A stretch of 64,000 nt of DNA, from the NCBI GenBank assembly GCA_902495075.1, contig CABUVO010000008.1, forward strand, positions 54,192-118,191, written 5' to 3'. The first letter of the stretch is position 1, and each line of letters starts with the position of its first letter. Origin of the DNA: an uncultured Porphyromonadaceae bacterium (GTDB lineage Bacteria; Bacteroidota; Bacteroidia; Bacteroidales; Muribaculaceae). Shown one piece after another: positions 34,830 to 42,918 of this stretch. The notes beneath the pieces are model-generated. The model worked only from the letters and a program-made list of their open reading frames with translations, was not told the origin of the DNA and made no database searches. The position numbers and the translations under genes were made by a program.

Positions 34830-35567
34830 ATGCCATATCAGCATATAACAATAAATATGAACAACGCTATATCCGAACTCAAAGAAAAACTTTCTCTTTC
34901 AAATTGCCCCAAACGGAAATGTGATTTCTTTGGTTTATTCCAAGAAATTGCCAATTTGCTTATGAATAAGTGTGTAATATCCAAGGGAAAGGCTAAATAC
35001 GAAATTGTCGAGATAGAATTCTATTTGTTTACTCCCGACCATCAGGATGTTATAACATATCCCCGTAAACTCTCTTCTTGTCAGTGGTTCTTCCACCAAA
35101 GCGGTGTCGATCTCACATTTGAAAGCAACACAGAACACTTTGGTGGTATACTTATTCGTGGACTTCGCGACATAGAGACACGGCAGCTAACTTTCGGACC
35201 ACAAAAATGCGTTGATCTATTGTGGGATAAATTTAACGCTTTTAAAATTCAAGAAAATGAATACCCAATCATCGTTGCTGCGCCTCGCACACTTGATGAA
35301 AGTATCCAATATTTCCCACGTTGGATTCCAGTTAAGGATGAAGACAAGTCCATTAAGTTAGAATATTGGACGGAACGAGTCAAAGGTAATGGCTATGAGT
35401 TTGTTCCACCACTGATAAGACAGACATTGTATTCACAAGTCCTTACCGTTTCATCAAATTTGATTCGATTAATAGCACTCCTAAAGGTTGGAGCGGTTAT
35501 TCTGCAAAACCAAGAGTTGAATAACCGACTTTATCTTCTTTCGTTTGAAAGCATCTACCATATGTGA
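34830..35567 (+). CDS. Hypothetical protein, possibly distantly like methylpurine-DNA glycosylase
   Basis: This 245-residue soluble protein may start at 34830 or at a second Met at 34857. The segment KYEIVEIEFYLFTPDHQDVI, then WFFHQSGVDLTFES and FGGILIRGLRD, has the order of conserved blocks seen in AAG/MPG-type 3-methyladenine glycosylases (an IxExEaY block, then a GxxLIRAL block). The match is weak and the catalytic residues are not convincingly placed. It stands alone within the island and its neighbours give no functional link. The base composition is close to that of the island. Confidence 0.55.
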   Translation: MPYQHITINMNNAISELKEKLSLSNCPKRKCDFFGLFQEIANLLMNKCVISKGKAKYEIVEIEFYLFTPDHQDVITYPRKLSSCQWFFHQSGVDLTFESNTEHFGGILIRGLRDIETRQLTFGPQKCVDLLWDKFNAFKIQENEYPIIVAAPRTLDESIQYFPRWIPVKDEDKSIKLEYWTERVKGNGYEFVPPLIRQTLYSQVLTVSSNLIRLIALLKVGAVILQNQELNNRLYLLSFESIYHM

Positions 35568-35748
35568 TGCATCATTGTAATGGCAATTGGTTAGATCATC
35601 AAAGGACGTTACATAGTCATAGTATACTTGATAGATAGCAAACAAATCATATTACCAATCTTCTGCGAATATACTTTCAATTTCAATGAATCAATATAGC
35701 AATATATGAAATTAGGAAATTCCCAAGTATCTTCTTTTATCATATTTT

Positions 35749-36660
35749 TCATCGTTTAATATTCCATGATATACAATTCAATGCACCTCCTTCTTCAACT
35801 ATCTGAGGGCATGAAACAGGTATAATCTCACAATTTGGCATCAATTTGCGAAATTGGGTTAGGGCCAAGTTATCCTCCTCAATACGCGAGTAGAACCATT
35901 TTCTCTTACCTTTAAAACGATTTGCTTCGGACGTGCATCCGGCATTTTTAAGATTAGAATAATCTTCCCATGTGAGCTGTGGTATAAATACTTTGTTACC
36001 AATCCGCAAGAAATTGATGTAACACCAATTATATTTGCAAGGACTTTTGACATTGTAATCGAGAACGTCAACATCGAAACAGCTTGACAAGATTTTTATA
36101 AACTTGTCAGCATAAGTCCTATCATACTGGTGATAATTTGTCATCAGCACACGCCCATTGGATATTTCGCGGACTATACCGTCGGCGTGACCATACTTTT
36201 CTTCCTTGTCCCAAGGTAAAAATAATATGTCGCAGTCGAAATACTTTTCAAGACGGCTAATCAACGTTTTTGGGGGAATATGACAGTTTTCTTCAAAAAC
36301 TTTGTCAACCATTATTATGCCTTTGCTTGTCTTAACTATATTGCCACCGTCAAGAATTATCCCGGTCTGCTTAACATCAAGCCCAAGTGCTCTATTAACT
36401 CTTGCCGGGTTGGTCTGAAAAGCTAAATTATACGGAGTGTCGAGATAGTCAGGCGTATATTCGTATCCCACATAATTATCTTCAGCTGTCTGTATAGGCA
36501 TATAGTCTCTGCACCAGATATCGCGAGTACCATCAAGAAATTCGACATCTATACCCCTGTCTGCTATTCGTCCGACAATATTTAATCCTCCTGGATTAGT
36601 CAAGAGTTTGCGAGAGAAGTAGCATACGTTTGTGTCCGTATCTAATACTCGTTTTTTCAT
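35749..36660 (-). CDS. Peptidylarginine/agmatine deiminase-like enzyme (PAD_porph family)
   Basis: This 303-residue protein starts at the ATG at 36660 (MKKRVLDTDTNVCYFSRKLL). Family motifs are DGTRDIWCRDYMPIQ (substrate-binding Asp/Arg, about 48-62), GIILDGGNIVKTSKGI, the catalytic His in YGHADGIVR (about 165) and the terminal Cys in EEGGALNCISWN (near 297). These are the guanidine-hydrolysing residues of the agmatine/peptidylarginine deiminase superfamily. No signal peptide is seen, so it should be cytoplasmic. It is divergent from a broken WYL regulator, which may once have controlled it. Confidence 0.82.
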   Translation of the reverse strand: MKKRVLDTDTNVCYFSRKLLTNPGGLNIVGRIADRGIDVEFLDGTRDIWCRDYMPIQTAEDNYVGYEYTPDYLDTPYNLAFQTNPARVNRALGLDVKQTGIILDGGNIVKTSKGIIMVDKVFEENCHIPPKTLISRLEKYFDCDILFLPWDKEEKYGHADGIVREISNGRVLMTNYHQYDRTYADKFIKILSSCFDVDVLDYNVKSPCKYNWCYINFLRIGNKVFIPQLTWEDYSNLKNAGCTSEANRFKGKRKWFYSRIEEDNLALTQFRKLMPNCEIIPVSCPQIVEEGGALNCISWNIKR

Positions 36661-36702
36661 GCCCTTTGTTGATTTTAAATGCTCGTGTTTAAATTCTCGC
36701 TG

Positions 36703-36710
36703 CAAAGTTA
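36703..36710 (-). promoter_or_regulatory. -7 element for the deiminase-like gene
   Basis: TAACTTTG on the minus strand fits TAnnTTTG, 42 bp before the ATG at 36660. It lies back to back with the WYL promoter. Confidence 0.55.
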
Positions 36711-36753
36711 GGGTAAGCTTGCACCACATCATGGTACATCGAGAAAATTATAG

Positions 36754-36761
36754 TAATTTTG
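36754..36761 (+). promoter_or_regulatory. -7 element for the WYL regulator gene
   Basis: TAATTTTG fits TAnnTTTG, 21 bp before the ATG at 36783. The two divergent promoters are only 43 bp apart, so one operator could control both. Confidence 0.55.
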
Positions 36762-36782
36762 CACTTTCATCATATTTTTGAT

Positions 36783-37693
36783 ATGCGACACAAAGACTTA
36801 TTCAAAACATATATTTGGTTGATTGAAACAATCCATCGTTTCGGTTCACTTACTCTTTCCGATATATGTGACTTGTGGCTAAAATCCTCAATTTCAGAAG
36901 GTGTACCCATGTCAAGGACATCCTTCAATCGCCACCGCGAAGAAATAGAGGATATTTTTGGTATCAAAATTGTATGCTCGCGTTGCAATGGTAACCGTTA
37001 CCACATCGAGAATACTGATAATCTTGATGCTGCAACGGTTGAAAACTGGATGGCTAACACCATCTCAATAAATAACCTTATTGCTGAAAATAAATCGATC
37101 AGTGATCGGATACTTGTTGAAAACATACCGTCCGAGGGTGTCAATCTTCAAGTCGCAATTCAGGCGATGCGCACCGGTCATGTCATAGAATTTGAATATC
37201 GCAAATATTATTTGGCGGAATCAAAGACGTGTAACGTCGAACCATTTTGTGTCAAGTTATATCATCGCCGTTGGTATCTGCTTGGACGATACTCCGGTAC
37301 GAAAGATTTTAGATTGTTCTCCTTTGACCGAATTAACGATGTCAAGATTTTGCCGAATAAATTTAAGATTCCCCAATCGTTCAGTGCAAAAGACTATTTC
37401 CGTGAAAGCTTCGGTGTTGCGCGAAATGAGACCGTTCCAGTTCAAAAAGTGTAGTACGAGCCTATATCAATGAGCGTTATTATCTTCGAGATTTACCTCT
37501 CCATCCAACACAACGACTTATTGGCGAGGGAGACGGATATTTCGACTATGAGATAAACATACGACCGACCGAAGACTTCCTCGGCTATCTGCTTTCTCGC
37601 TCTAACTTCGTAAAGATAATATCACCAGAATCTTTGGCCAAACAACTAAAAGAAATTGCTCTGTCAATCGTAAGACGATATGCTGACATTTAA
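36783..37693 (+). pseudogene. WYL-domain transcriptional regulator, frameshifted
   Basis: The first frame (223 residues from the ATG at 36783) has a winged-helix N-terminus (TLSDICDLWLKSSISEGVPM, then RTSFNRHREEIEDIFGI) and a WYL domain (IEFEYRKYYLAESKTCNVEP, then CVKLYHRRWYLLGRY, then FRLFSFDRI). It ends early at a TAG at 37452. The next bases continue in the -1 frame as SKSVVRAYINERYYLRDLPLHP and on to IALSIVRRYADI with a stop at 37691-37693. The join lies at about 37440-37450 in CAAAAAGTGTAG. A one-base loss or a sequencing error explains it. No canonical slippery site in the right frame was found. Confidence 0.85.
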
Positions 37694-37817
37694 ACTACCT
37701 ATTGGAAAGAATAAATTAACCATATCTAAATTTCATCGTTTTTTTGTAGCAAAGTTTGCTTGTCTAATTTTTTTATAAGACAAGCTAACTATTTGGTATG
37801 TAATTTATTTGCATCTT

Positions 37818-37838
37818 TTCAACGAGGACGAGTATTAA
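37818..37838 (+). repeat. Orphan DUF2795-type 3' end (copy 3, variant)
   Basis: These 21 bp encode FNEDEY plus TAA and differ by a few bases from the other copies. FNEDEY is, from memory, a usual C-terminal form in this family. A terminator hairpin follows 30 bp later. Confidence 0.5.
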
Positions 37839-37868
37839 GACTTGATTTACATAGCTAATAAGTTATTA

Positions 37869-37916
37869 ATCAGCCATATAAACAAATACAATTTGTTTGT
37901 ATGGCTGATATTTTTT
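37869..37916 (+). terminator. Strong hairpin terminator
   Basis: AATCAGCCATA and following bases pair with TTTGTTTGTATGGCTGAT over about 18 bp and are followed by ATTTTTTAT. It follows the third DUF2795 tail copy and may be the original terminator of that gene type. Confidence 0.75.
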
Positions 37917-37930
37917 ATGCCAAATAAAGG

Positions 37931-38071
37931 TATTTTATCGCCTCAGATGGTAAAATTTGCTTGTATAAAAATGTTGAAATCGATTTTGTAAGAGATCGAT
38001 TTGAATTAGTTTGTATAAATTTCAGACCATACTCTGTCATGTGCAAATACAGACAGAATACAAACATATAA
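37931..38071 (+). pseudogene. Small protein remnant (IASDGK type), copy 1
   Basis: A frame without a start codon reads YFIASDGKICLYKNVEIDFV and ends at a TAA at 38069. A similar remnant, YITSDGKICSYKSVGI, is at 56010-56105. The nucleotide similarity over 45 nt is about three quarters by eye. The family is not recognised. Confidence 0.45.
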
Positions 38072-38172
38072 TTGAGTGCTTACATTGTAGGCTATGTAAG
38101 AAAAATACGGCAAATTGGTGCGATTCAACTTTTTTTAACTTTCTGCTGTCAATATTTGGCAGTATTGGCGAT

Positions 38173-38180
38173 TAATTTTG
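38173..38180 (+). promoter_or_regulatory. -7 promoter element next to the DUF1848 start
   Basis: TAATTTTG fits TAnnTTTG and ends 4 nt before the ATG at 38185, another near-leaderless arrangement. Confidence 0.55.
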
Positions 38181-38184
38181 CGTT

Positions 38185-38412
38185 ATGAATCAACGGCAGA
38201 CAAAAATAATCACTAAGTATGGCAAGGAGGTTCATGCCATGGCACCGATGATATTGTCGGTGAGCAGGGCGACAGACGTGCCGGCGTTTTATTCGGAGTG
38301 GTTCTTCAATAGGTTGGAACGGGGATATTGCCGCTGGCATAACCCTTTCAATGGTGCCGATATTTATGTGTCGTTTGAGAATGTTCGCTTCATCGTGTTC
38401 TGGGCGAATTAA
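38185..38412 (+). pseudogene. DUF1848 gene, 5' fragment (split by the mobile element)
   Basis: Residues 1-73 have the DUF1848 N-terminus: APMILSVSRATDVPAFYSEW, then NRLERGYCRWHNPFN and VSFENVRFIVFW. After TGG at 38401-38403 the frame enters the element (AN, then stop). The missing part resumes in frame at 54336 with SKNPAPLIPYIPRLQEHGIK, exactly what the family has after FIVFW. The intact protein would be about 352 residues. It uses the promoter at 38173. Confidence 0.9.
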
Positions 38413-38576
38413 ATATAATGCAACTGTATATAGATGTATTATAGTCAATTACTGCAATATCTATATTGTTTGGGTAACAAATTAATCACATTTTTACGAT
38501 TGCTTTGTATGGTTGAGACTAAGAGCGAAGCTACACATATTCTCGTAATAAGTCAGAGCTGAAGAATTAAAAAAGA
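38404..38576. other. Left end of the element
   Basis: An AT-rich stretch with one GGTAACA site (38473-38479) and no gene. It is the non-integrase end and probably contains the left integrase arm site. Nothing else is seen. Confidence 0.5.
38473..38479 (+). repeat. GGTAACA site, left end
   Basis: A single copy of the heptamer found four times at the right end (54163-54235), in the same orientation. It is a candidate integrase arm site, 70 bp from the left junction. Confidence 0.4.
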
Positions 38577-39485
38577 TTAAACTATCTGACTGTTGGCCCG
38601 TCGTATGTCTGCCAAAGAAACATTTTCGTTACGGAAGCGCGATTGTGGATTGCGTTCTCCACGGGCGAGTGTCAGAGCTTTTTGCGGACAGGAATGAACA
38701 CATGCAAGACAGTATTCGCACGAACCACTGAAAGAAGCCTTGTCAGTTATCTTGAAATTGCCGTGAGGACAGACTGTCGAACAAATGCCGCACCCCACAC
38801 ATGCCGAGGCGTTCAAAGACAGGAGGCGTTCCGCTTCCATTGGGAAATGCTCTACTTGCAAATGGTTTATAAGGCCTTGCATTTGCTCATCAATATCAAC
38901 ATGACTTATGAACTGACGCCGGTTGTTAATATCGGCTTTGATTGCAGATAAATTTTCCGGGATTTTCTTATCTATCTTCATCTGTTCGCTCATGTCAAAC
39001 ACTGGCAGATAGTTATCCACCATCAGCAAGGTGTTGATATAATTATTTGTCACATTTTTCTGCTTGCAGAAATCATTCCACCAATCGGCGACATTAGCAG
39101 CATAATTACCGAAAGTAATTATTGAAAATATATACTGGGCTTTAAGACTCGCCTTTTCAATAAATTCGCGTACCATCAACGGCGCCGATGCCGCATAATC
39201 GGGGAAAACGATGCCAATTTCATCAGCCTCGAAATCAAGGTCACCATTTTTTAGAGCCTGAGGAATACTTATTGGCTCTGCTGAAAGTGCCCGTGCCACA
39301 TACAGGCTGTTTCCTGTTGCCGTAAAATAGAATACGAGCCGTTTAGGAGCATTGCTTTTGGATGTGCATGCTGTAAGTGTCGCCAGTCCGGTAGAAGCTA
39401 TGGATGCGCTTGCAATAAAAGCGCCCATCATTTTAAGGGCTGTCCTCCTGCTGATGTTATTGTCTGTTTCCATAATGTCTGTCAT
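38577..39485 (-). CDS. Exported flavodoxin/4Fe-4S ferredoxin-like protein (EFR1 type)
   Basis: This 302-residue protein has a twin-arginine-like and lipoprotein-like leader (ISRRTALKMM, then a hydrophobic stretch ending LATLTACTSK). A flavodoxin-like domain follows (KRLVFYFTATGNSLYVARAL, about 48-68), then two 4Fe-4S clusters near residues 228-270 (CVGCGICSTVCPHGNF and CEYCLACVHSCPQKAL). This layout is that of EFR1-family ferrodoxins, which are usually cytoplasmic; the export signal is unusual. It probably passes electrons to the neighbouring redox cargo. It is the element's outermost left gene, 23 bp after the AraC regulator. Confidence 0.8.
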   Translation of the reverse strand: MTDIMETDNNISRRTALKMMGAFIASASIASTGLATLTACTSKSNAPKRLVFYFTATGNSLYVARALSAEPISIPQALKNGDLDFEADEIGIVFPDYAASAPLMVREFIEKASLKAQYIFSIITFGNYAANVADWWNDFCKQKNVTNNYINTLLMVDNYLPVFDMSEQMKIDKKIPENLSAIKADINNRRQFISHVDIDEQMQGLINHLQVEHFPMEAERLLSLNASACVGCGICSTVCPHGNFKITDKASFSGSCEYCLACVHSCPQKALTLARGERNPQSRFRNENVSLADIRRANSQIV

Positions 39486-39508
39486 GTCTCTGTATTTCTA
39501 ATTGGATG

Positions 39509-40327
39509 TTATTCTCGGTATTGCGAGGGGTTAAGTCCGAGGGTTCGCTGGACATATCTGCTGAAATATGCCGGCGATGAGAAATGGAACATATCCGAAA
39601 TCTGGACAAAAGAAAGTGTCTTGTCCCGAAGCAGTCTGGCTATGTCAAGTGCCGTATAGCGGTTAATCCAGTAATTTGCAGTATGCCCGCTTACCTTTTT
39701 TGACACTTCCGAAAGGTATTTTGATGTTACGCACAGCGCGTCGGCATAGTATGTTACCTCGCGGTTGTTACGGTAATCGCCGTTTTCAAGCATATCAATG
39801 AAGCGATCCATGAGCGATGCATTCTGTGTAGAGACATCCGAACCTTCGTTAAGAACCAAATGAAAATCGAAAAAATCCAGAATTGCACCCTGAACCGCGT
39901 TGCGCAGCAACTCATAATAAAAGTTATGGTCAGTCTGGCTAAGCCTGTACTCTATCCAACGAAAATCGCGTTCACATACATAACGCTGCTTTTCCGACAG
40001 ATGCATCACGGGATTCAGGAACAGAGCTAATGCGCCTTTGGTCCCGTAATTACTTTGTGGAGCACATATGCTAATAAAATAAGATGTGGCATAAAGTACC
40101 TTTACCTCAAAATCATCTGACGGATGTATTTTCTCAACCAGTTTCCCTTTATTGACTATCATCAGGTCTCCCTCTTTCAATTCAAAGTCATTTCCATTGA
40201 ATGTGAAAGAGCAATGCCCTGCAAGACATATCGCATGGGCAAGGTAATCACTGTACGCCTCAGTTCCGATACCGTCAAGTGTCTGTTCTATGATTACATC
40301 ATCCTTTTTGTCCATACAATTAAACAT
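39509..40327 (-). CDS. AraC-family transcriptional regulator
   Basis: This 272-residue protein may start at the second Met (40315). It has an N-terminal cupin-like sensing domain (HCSFTFNGNDFELKEGDLMIVNKGKLVE) and a C-terminal pair of helix-turn-helix motifs (VTYYADALCVTSKYLSEVSKKVSGHTANYW, then SFVQISDMFHFSSPAYFSRYVQRTLGLNPSQYR). It is transcribed with the ferredoxin-like gene. It probably controls the cargo operons in response to a small effector that cannot be named. Confidence 0.88.
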   Translation of the reverse strand: MFNCMDKKDDVIIEQTLDGIGTEAYSDYLAHAICLAGHCSFTFNGNDFELKEGDLMIVNKGKLVEKIHPSDDFEVKVLYATSYFISICAPQSNYGTKGALALFLNPVMHLSEKQRYVCERDFRWIEYRLSQTDHNFYYELLRNAVQGAILDFFDFHLVLNEGSDVSTQNASLMDRFIDMLENGDYRNNREVTYYADALCVTSKYLSEVSKKVSGHTANYWINRYTALDIARLLRDKTLSFVQISDMFHFSSPAYFSRYVQRTLGLNPSQYRE

Positions 40328-40345
40328 CGCTTTGAATATTAAAGA

Positions 40346-41617
40346 CTATGGATATAACGCCATCGCGGTGGCATTATTCTTTTTCAGCTTAATAACAGCT
40401 TTGTCCAGCGACTCTGTCGGCTCAATGATGTTATAGCCTTTCCAAAAATCGGCATCCCAATAATCTGTAACCGCGTCATAGAAAATATCATTGTTCCCGA
40501 AAGCGAGTTTACGCGATATGCCCCCTTCCGGGTCATCTACACGGTCAACCATTACCATTTCCGCGTATGTGGTATATCCTGATGAAAACAGCCTGCGTTT
40601 CCAGTCACATTTGAAGCGTGTCTTGGTCTTTATGTAGTTGAGATAAGATACTCCTTCATCCAAACGGTATGTGACAGTAAATGCCACCTCCTGAGGCTTG
40701 AAGTGCAATCCGCGCGGTTTCTTTCTGAGAATAGCGTTTGTAGCCTTGCTTCTGTCGGACATATCAAGTTCAAATTCAGCCTTGCTGAATGAGAGTGTCT
40801 CCTGATCGATGTAAAGCAAACCGTGGCATAATGCGTAATCCAGTTTGACTTTGGGGGTAAAACGTATTACATACTGCATACGGTCGTCTATGCTGAGAGG
40901 ACTCTCCATCTCGAAATGATAATATGCCAGGTCATCGTAACCGAAGAGAAAATCACGGTTCTTTACAAAATCAATTATTACGGGGAGTGTAGGGCCTCCA
41001 ACAATCTTGACAGAAAGGGTATCGCGGTTATTTTGGCTTATAAGTCTGCGTCCTTTCTTTATCTGTACCCGTTCCCCATTATTCATCCTCCGTGTATATG
41101 GCGTCTTGAAAACATCTACAATGGCTTCCGAAACCCCAATATACCGCTTGCCTTTCTGCACGGTTTCACGATAGAAGGCAGTGAACAGATTTTTATCATG
41201 TGAATAGTTTACCGGAATCTTTTTTAGTGCCTCGGCAACAATCTCATCCGGTTTTCCGCTTCTGACAACTACCTCTTTCAGCATCTTTGCCGATGAAGTC
41301 ATAAATATCGTGATGTCCTTCTTGCTTGCCGGAAGGTCTGACAAGGATATCGTACTGCTGAAATATCCAAGCTGCTCTGCCTTTATTTTCCCGTTTGCAC
41401 TTGCTCTCGGGATTGTCAGAGAGAATGTGCCGTCATTATTGCTGACAGTGCCGATATGAGAAGCATCCAATGAAATGCTCACGTTCCCGAGACTCTTTTT
41501 TGAATCCTTGTCTTTTACGGTGCCGCTTATTGTCACGAAAGATGCGTCCGCAGGCTTTTGGGCTACGGATAAAGATGCCATACAGCATAATAGAACCATT
41601 GTAAGTAATCTTGCCAT
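40346..41617 (-). CDS. Secreted carboxypeptidase-regulatory-like domain protein
   Basis: This 423-residue protein has a signal peptide (about 1-20) and a beta-sandwich domain (TISGTVKDKDSKKSLGNVSI, about 29-105) of the CarboxypepD_reg-like type. A larger C-terminal region follows (IVAEALKKIPVNYSHDKNLFTAFYRETVQKGKRYIGVSEAIVDVFK) that is typical of Bacteroidetes proteins with an outer-membrane or periplasmic role near TonB receptors. It starts next to a -7 element at 41644-41651. Being divergent from the DUF362-TonB receptor operon suggests a link to that receptor. No enzymatic motif was found. Confidence 0.7.
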   Translation of the reverse strand: MARLLTMVLLCCMASLSVAQKPADASFVTISGTVKDKDSKKSLGNVSISLDASHIGTVSNNDGTFSLTIPRASANGKIKAEQLGYFSSTISLSDLPASKKDITIFMTSSAKMLKEVVVRSGKPDEIVAEALKKIPVNYSHDKNLFTAFYRETVQKGKRYIGVSEAIVDVFKTPYTRRMNNGERVQIKKGRRLISQNNRDTLSVKIVGGPTLPVIIDFVKNRDFLFGYDDLAYYHFEMESPLSIDDRMQYVIRFTPKVKLDYALCHGLLYIDQETLSFSKAEFELDMSDRSKATNAILRKKPRGLHFKPQEVAFTVTYRLDEGVSYLNYIKTKTRFKCDWKRRLFSSGYTTYAEMVMVDRVDDPEGGISRKLAFGNNDIFYDAVTDYWDADFWKGYNIIEPTESLDKAVIKLKKNNATAMALYP

Positions 41618-41643
41618 ATACGTTGCCTAAATTATCATTATTG

Positions 41644-41651
41644 CAAAATTA
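41644..41651 (-). promoter_or_regulatory. -7 promoter element for the carboxypeptidase-regulatory-like gene
   Basis: TAATTTTG on the minus strand matches TAnnTTTG, 26 bp before the ATG at 41617. On the plus strand CAATTTTG near 41772 may serve the divergent operon. Confidence 0.5.
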
Positions 41652-41794
41652 CATAATTCTCAGGCTTTCAGCCTTGCGTTTTTTTCGGTCTTTGATACAA
41701 AAAACACATATAGAGGTAATAAAGGTACTAAAGTCCGTATTTTTTATAAGGATGTTTTCTCGGATAAATCCCAATTTTGCAAACAAAAAACGCA

Positions 41795-42910
41795 ATGATA
41801 CGCAAAGCATTATCAACATTGGCACTTTGCCTGACATTGACTGCAGGCATGGCGCAGACCTCACAGGAACCGGCAAAGGTCTATTTCACTTCAGACATTT
41901 CACCCGAATCACTTGTAAGCATATTCAAGTCGTTGGGAGTTACACCCGAAGGGAATGTCGCCGTCAAGATCAGCACCGGGGAATCGGCCCAGAGCAATCA
42001 CCTCCGTCCCGAACTGATAGGCAATCTTGTCAAGGAGGTCAAAGGTACTATCGTAGAGTGCAACACGGCATACGGTGGCAACCGTTCAAATACAGCCTCC
42101 CACCGCCGTGCTATCGAGCAGCGCGGCTATGGAGATATCGCCACTGTGGATATAATGGATGAAGAGGGTGGCATGAACCTTCCCATGCAGGATACAAAAT
42201 GGTTCTCGGAAAACCTTGTCGGAAGCCACCTTGCAAATTATGACTTCATGATAAACCTCGCTCATTTCAAAGGTCACGCGATGGGCGGCTTTGGCGGTGT
42301 GCTGAAAAACCAGAGCATCGGTATCGCAACCCCAGACGGCAAGACCCGTATTCACACAGCCGGCGCTTACTCCGACCCACGTTATGTGTTTCAGCAGCCC
42401 CACGGACAGGATGCCTTTCTGGAGTCGATGGCCGGTGCCGCACAGTCGGTACATAATTATTTCAAGGGTAAAAAAGGGATTGTTTATATAAATGTGATGA
42501 ACAATCTTTCGGTGGATTGCGACTGTGACGGACATCCGTCGGCCCCGCAGATGAAAGACATTGGCATCCTTGCCTCGCTCGACCCTGTGGCACTTGACAA
42601 AGCCTGCCTTGACCTGGTGTTCAATCATGAGTCTTCAGCCGGCGACAACAGCCAGCCTCTCGTACAGCGAATCGACAGCCGTCACGGGACACATACCGTT
42701 GACTATGCCGAACAAATAGGTCTCGGCACTAAGAGTTACGACCTGATAGATGTCACCACAAGCGGAATAGGCGAAGTGGCTATTAACGGAGTGAAGAAAT
42801 ACAATGTATATGATCTGAAAGGTGTCAAGGTTCTATCGAATGCGAGCGATCTTTCGGGGCTTGCCCCCGGCATATATATCATAAACGGTCAGAAACGTAA
42901 GATTGAGTAA
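41795..42910 (+). CDS. Secreted DUF362 protein with type IX-like tail
   Basis: This 371-residue protein starts at the ATG at 41795 (MIRKALSTLALCLTLTAGMAQ is the signal peptide); the longer frame needs a TTG start. The DUF362 domain spans most of the protein with KVYFTSDISPESLVSIFK, FMINLAHFKGHAMGGFGGVLKNQSIG, CDCDGHPSAP and DPVALDKACLDLV. The tail YNVYDLKGVKVLSNASDLSG and GLAPGIYIINGQ is a Por/type IX-like sorting domain. Many DUF362 proteins are linked to 4Fe-4S proteins, but the usual ferredoxin part is absent here; it may partner with the ferredoxin-like protein at 38577. It is 8 bp before the TonB receptor gene. Confidence 0.8.
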   Translation: MIRKALSTLALCLTLTAGMAQTSQEPAKVYFTSDISPESLVSIFKSLGVTPEGNVAVKISTGESAQSNHLRPELIGNLVKEVKGTIVECNTAYGGNRSNTASHRRAIEQRGYGDIATVDIMDEEGGMNLPMQDTKWFSENLVGSHLANYDFMINLAHFKGHAMGGFGGVLKNQSIGIATPDGKTRIHTAGAYSDPRYVFQQPHGQDAFLESMAGAAQSVHNYFKGKKGIVYINVMNNLSVDCDCDGHPSAPQMKDIGILASLDPVALDKACLDLVFNHESSAGDNSQPLVQRIDSRHGTHTVDYAEQIGLGTKSYDLIDVTTSGIGEVAINGVKKYNVYDLKGVKVLSNASDLSGLAPGIYIINGQKRKIE

Positions 42911-42918
42911 TCGTCCTT

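Larger units (their letters stand above)
37694..38172. other. Gene-free region with several hairpins and a coding remnant
   Basis: It contains a hairpin GCTTGTCT/AGACAAGC (about 37759-37786), a DUF2795 tail variant, a strong terminator, a small protein remnant and an inverted repeat AAATCGAT/ATCGATTT (about 37977-38002). No intact gene is seen. Confidence 0.55.

Noticed and set aside
37435..37455. Programmed -1 frameshift in the WYL gene
   Set aside because: The A5 run is not in the reading register needed for a tandem-slip heptamer, and the regulator family does not use frameshifting.
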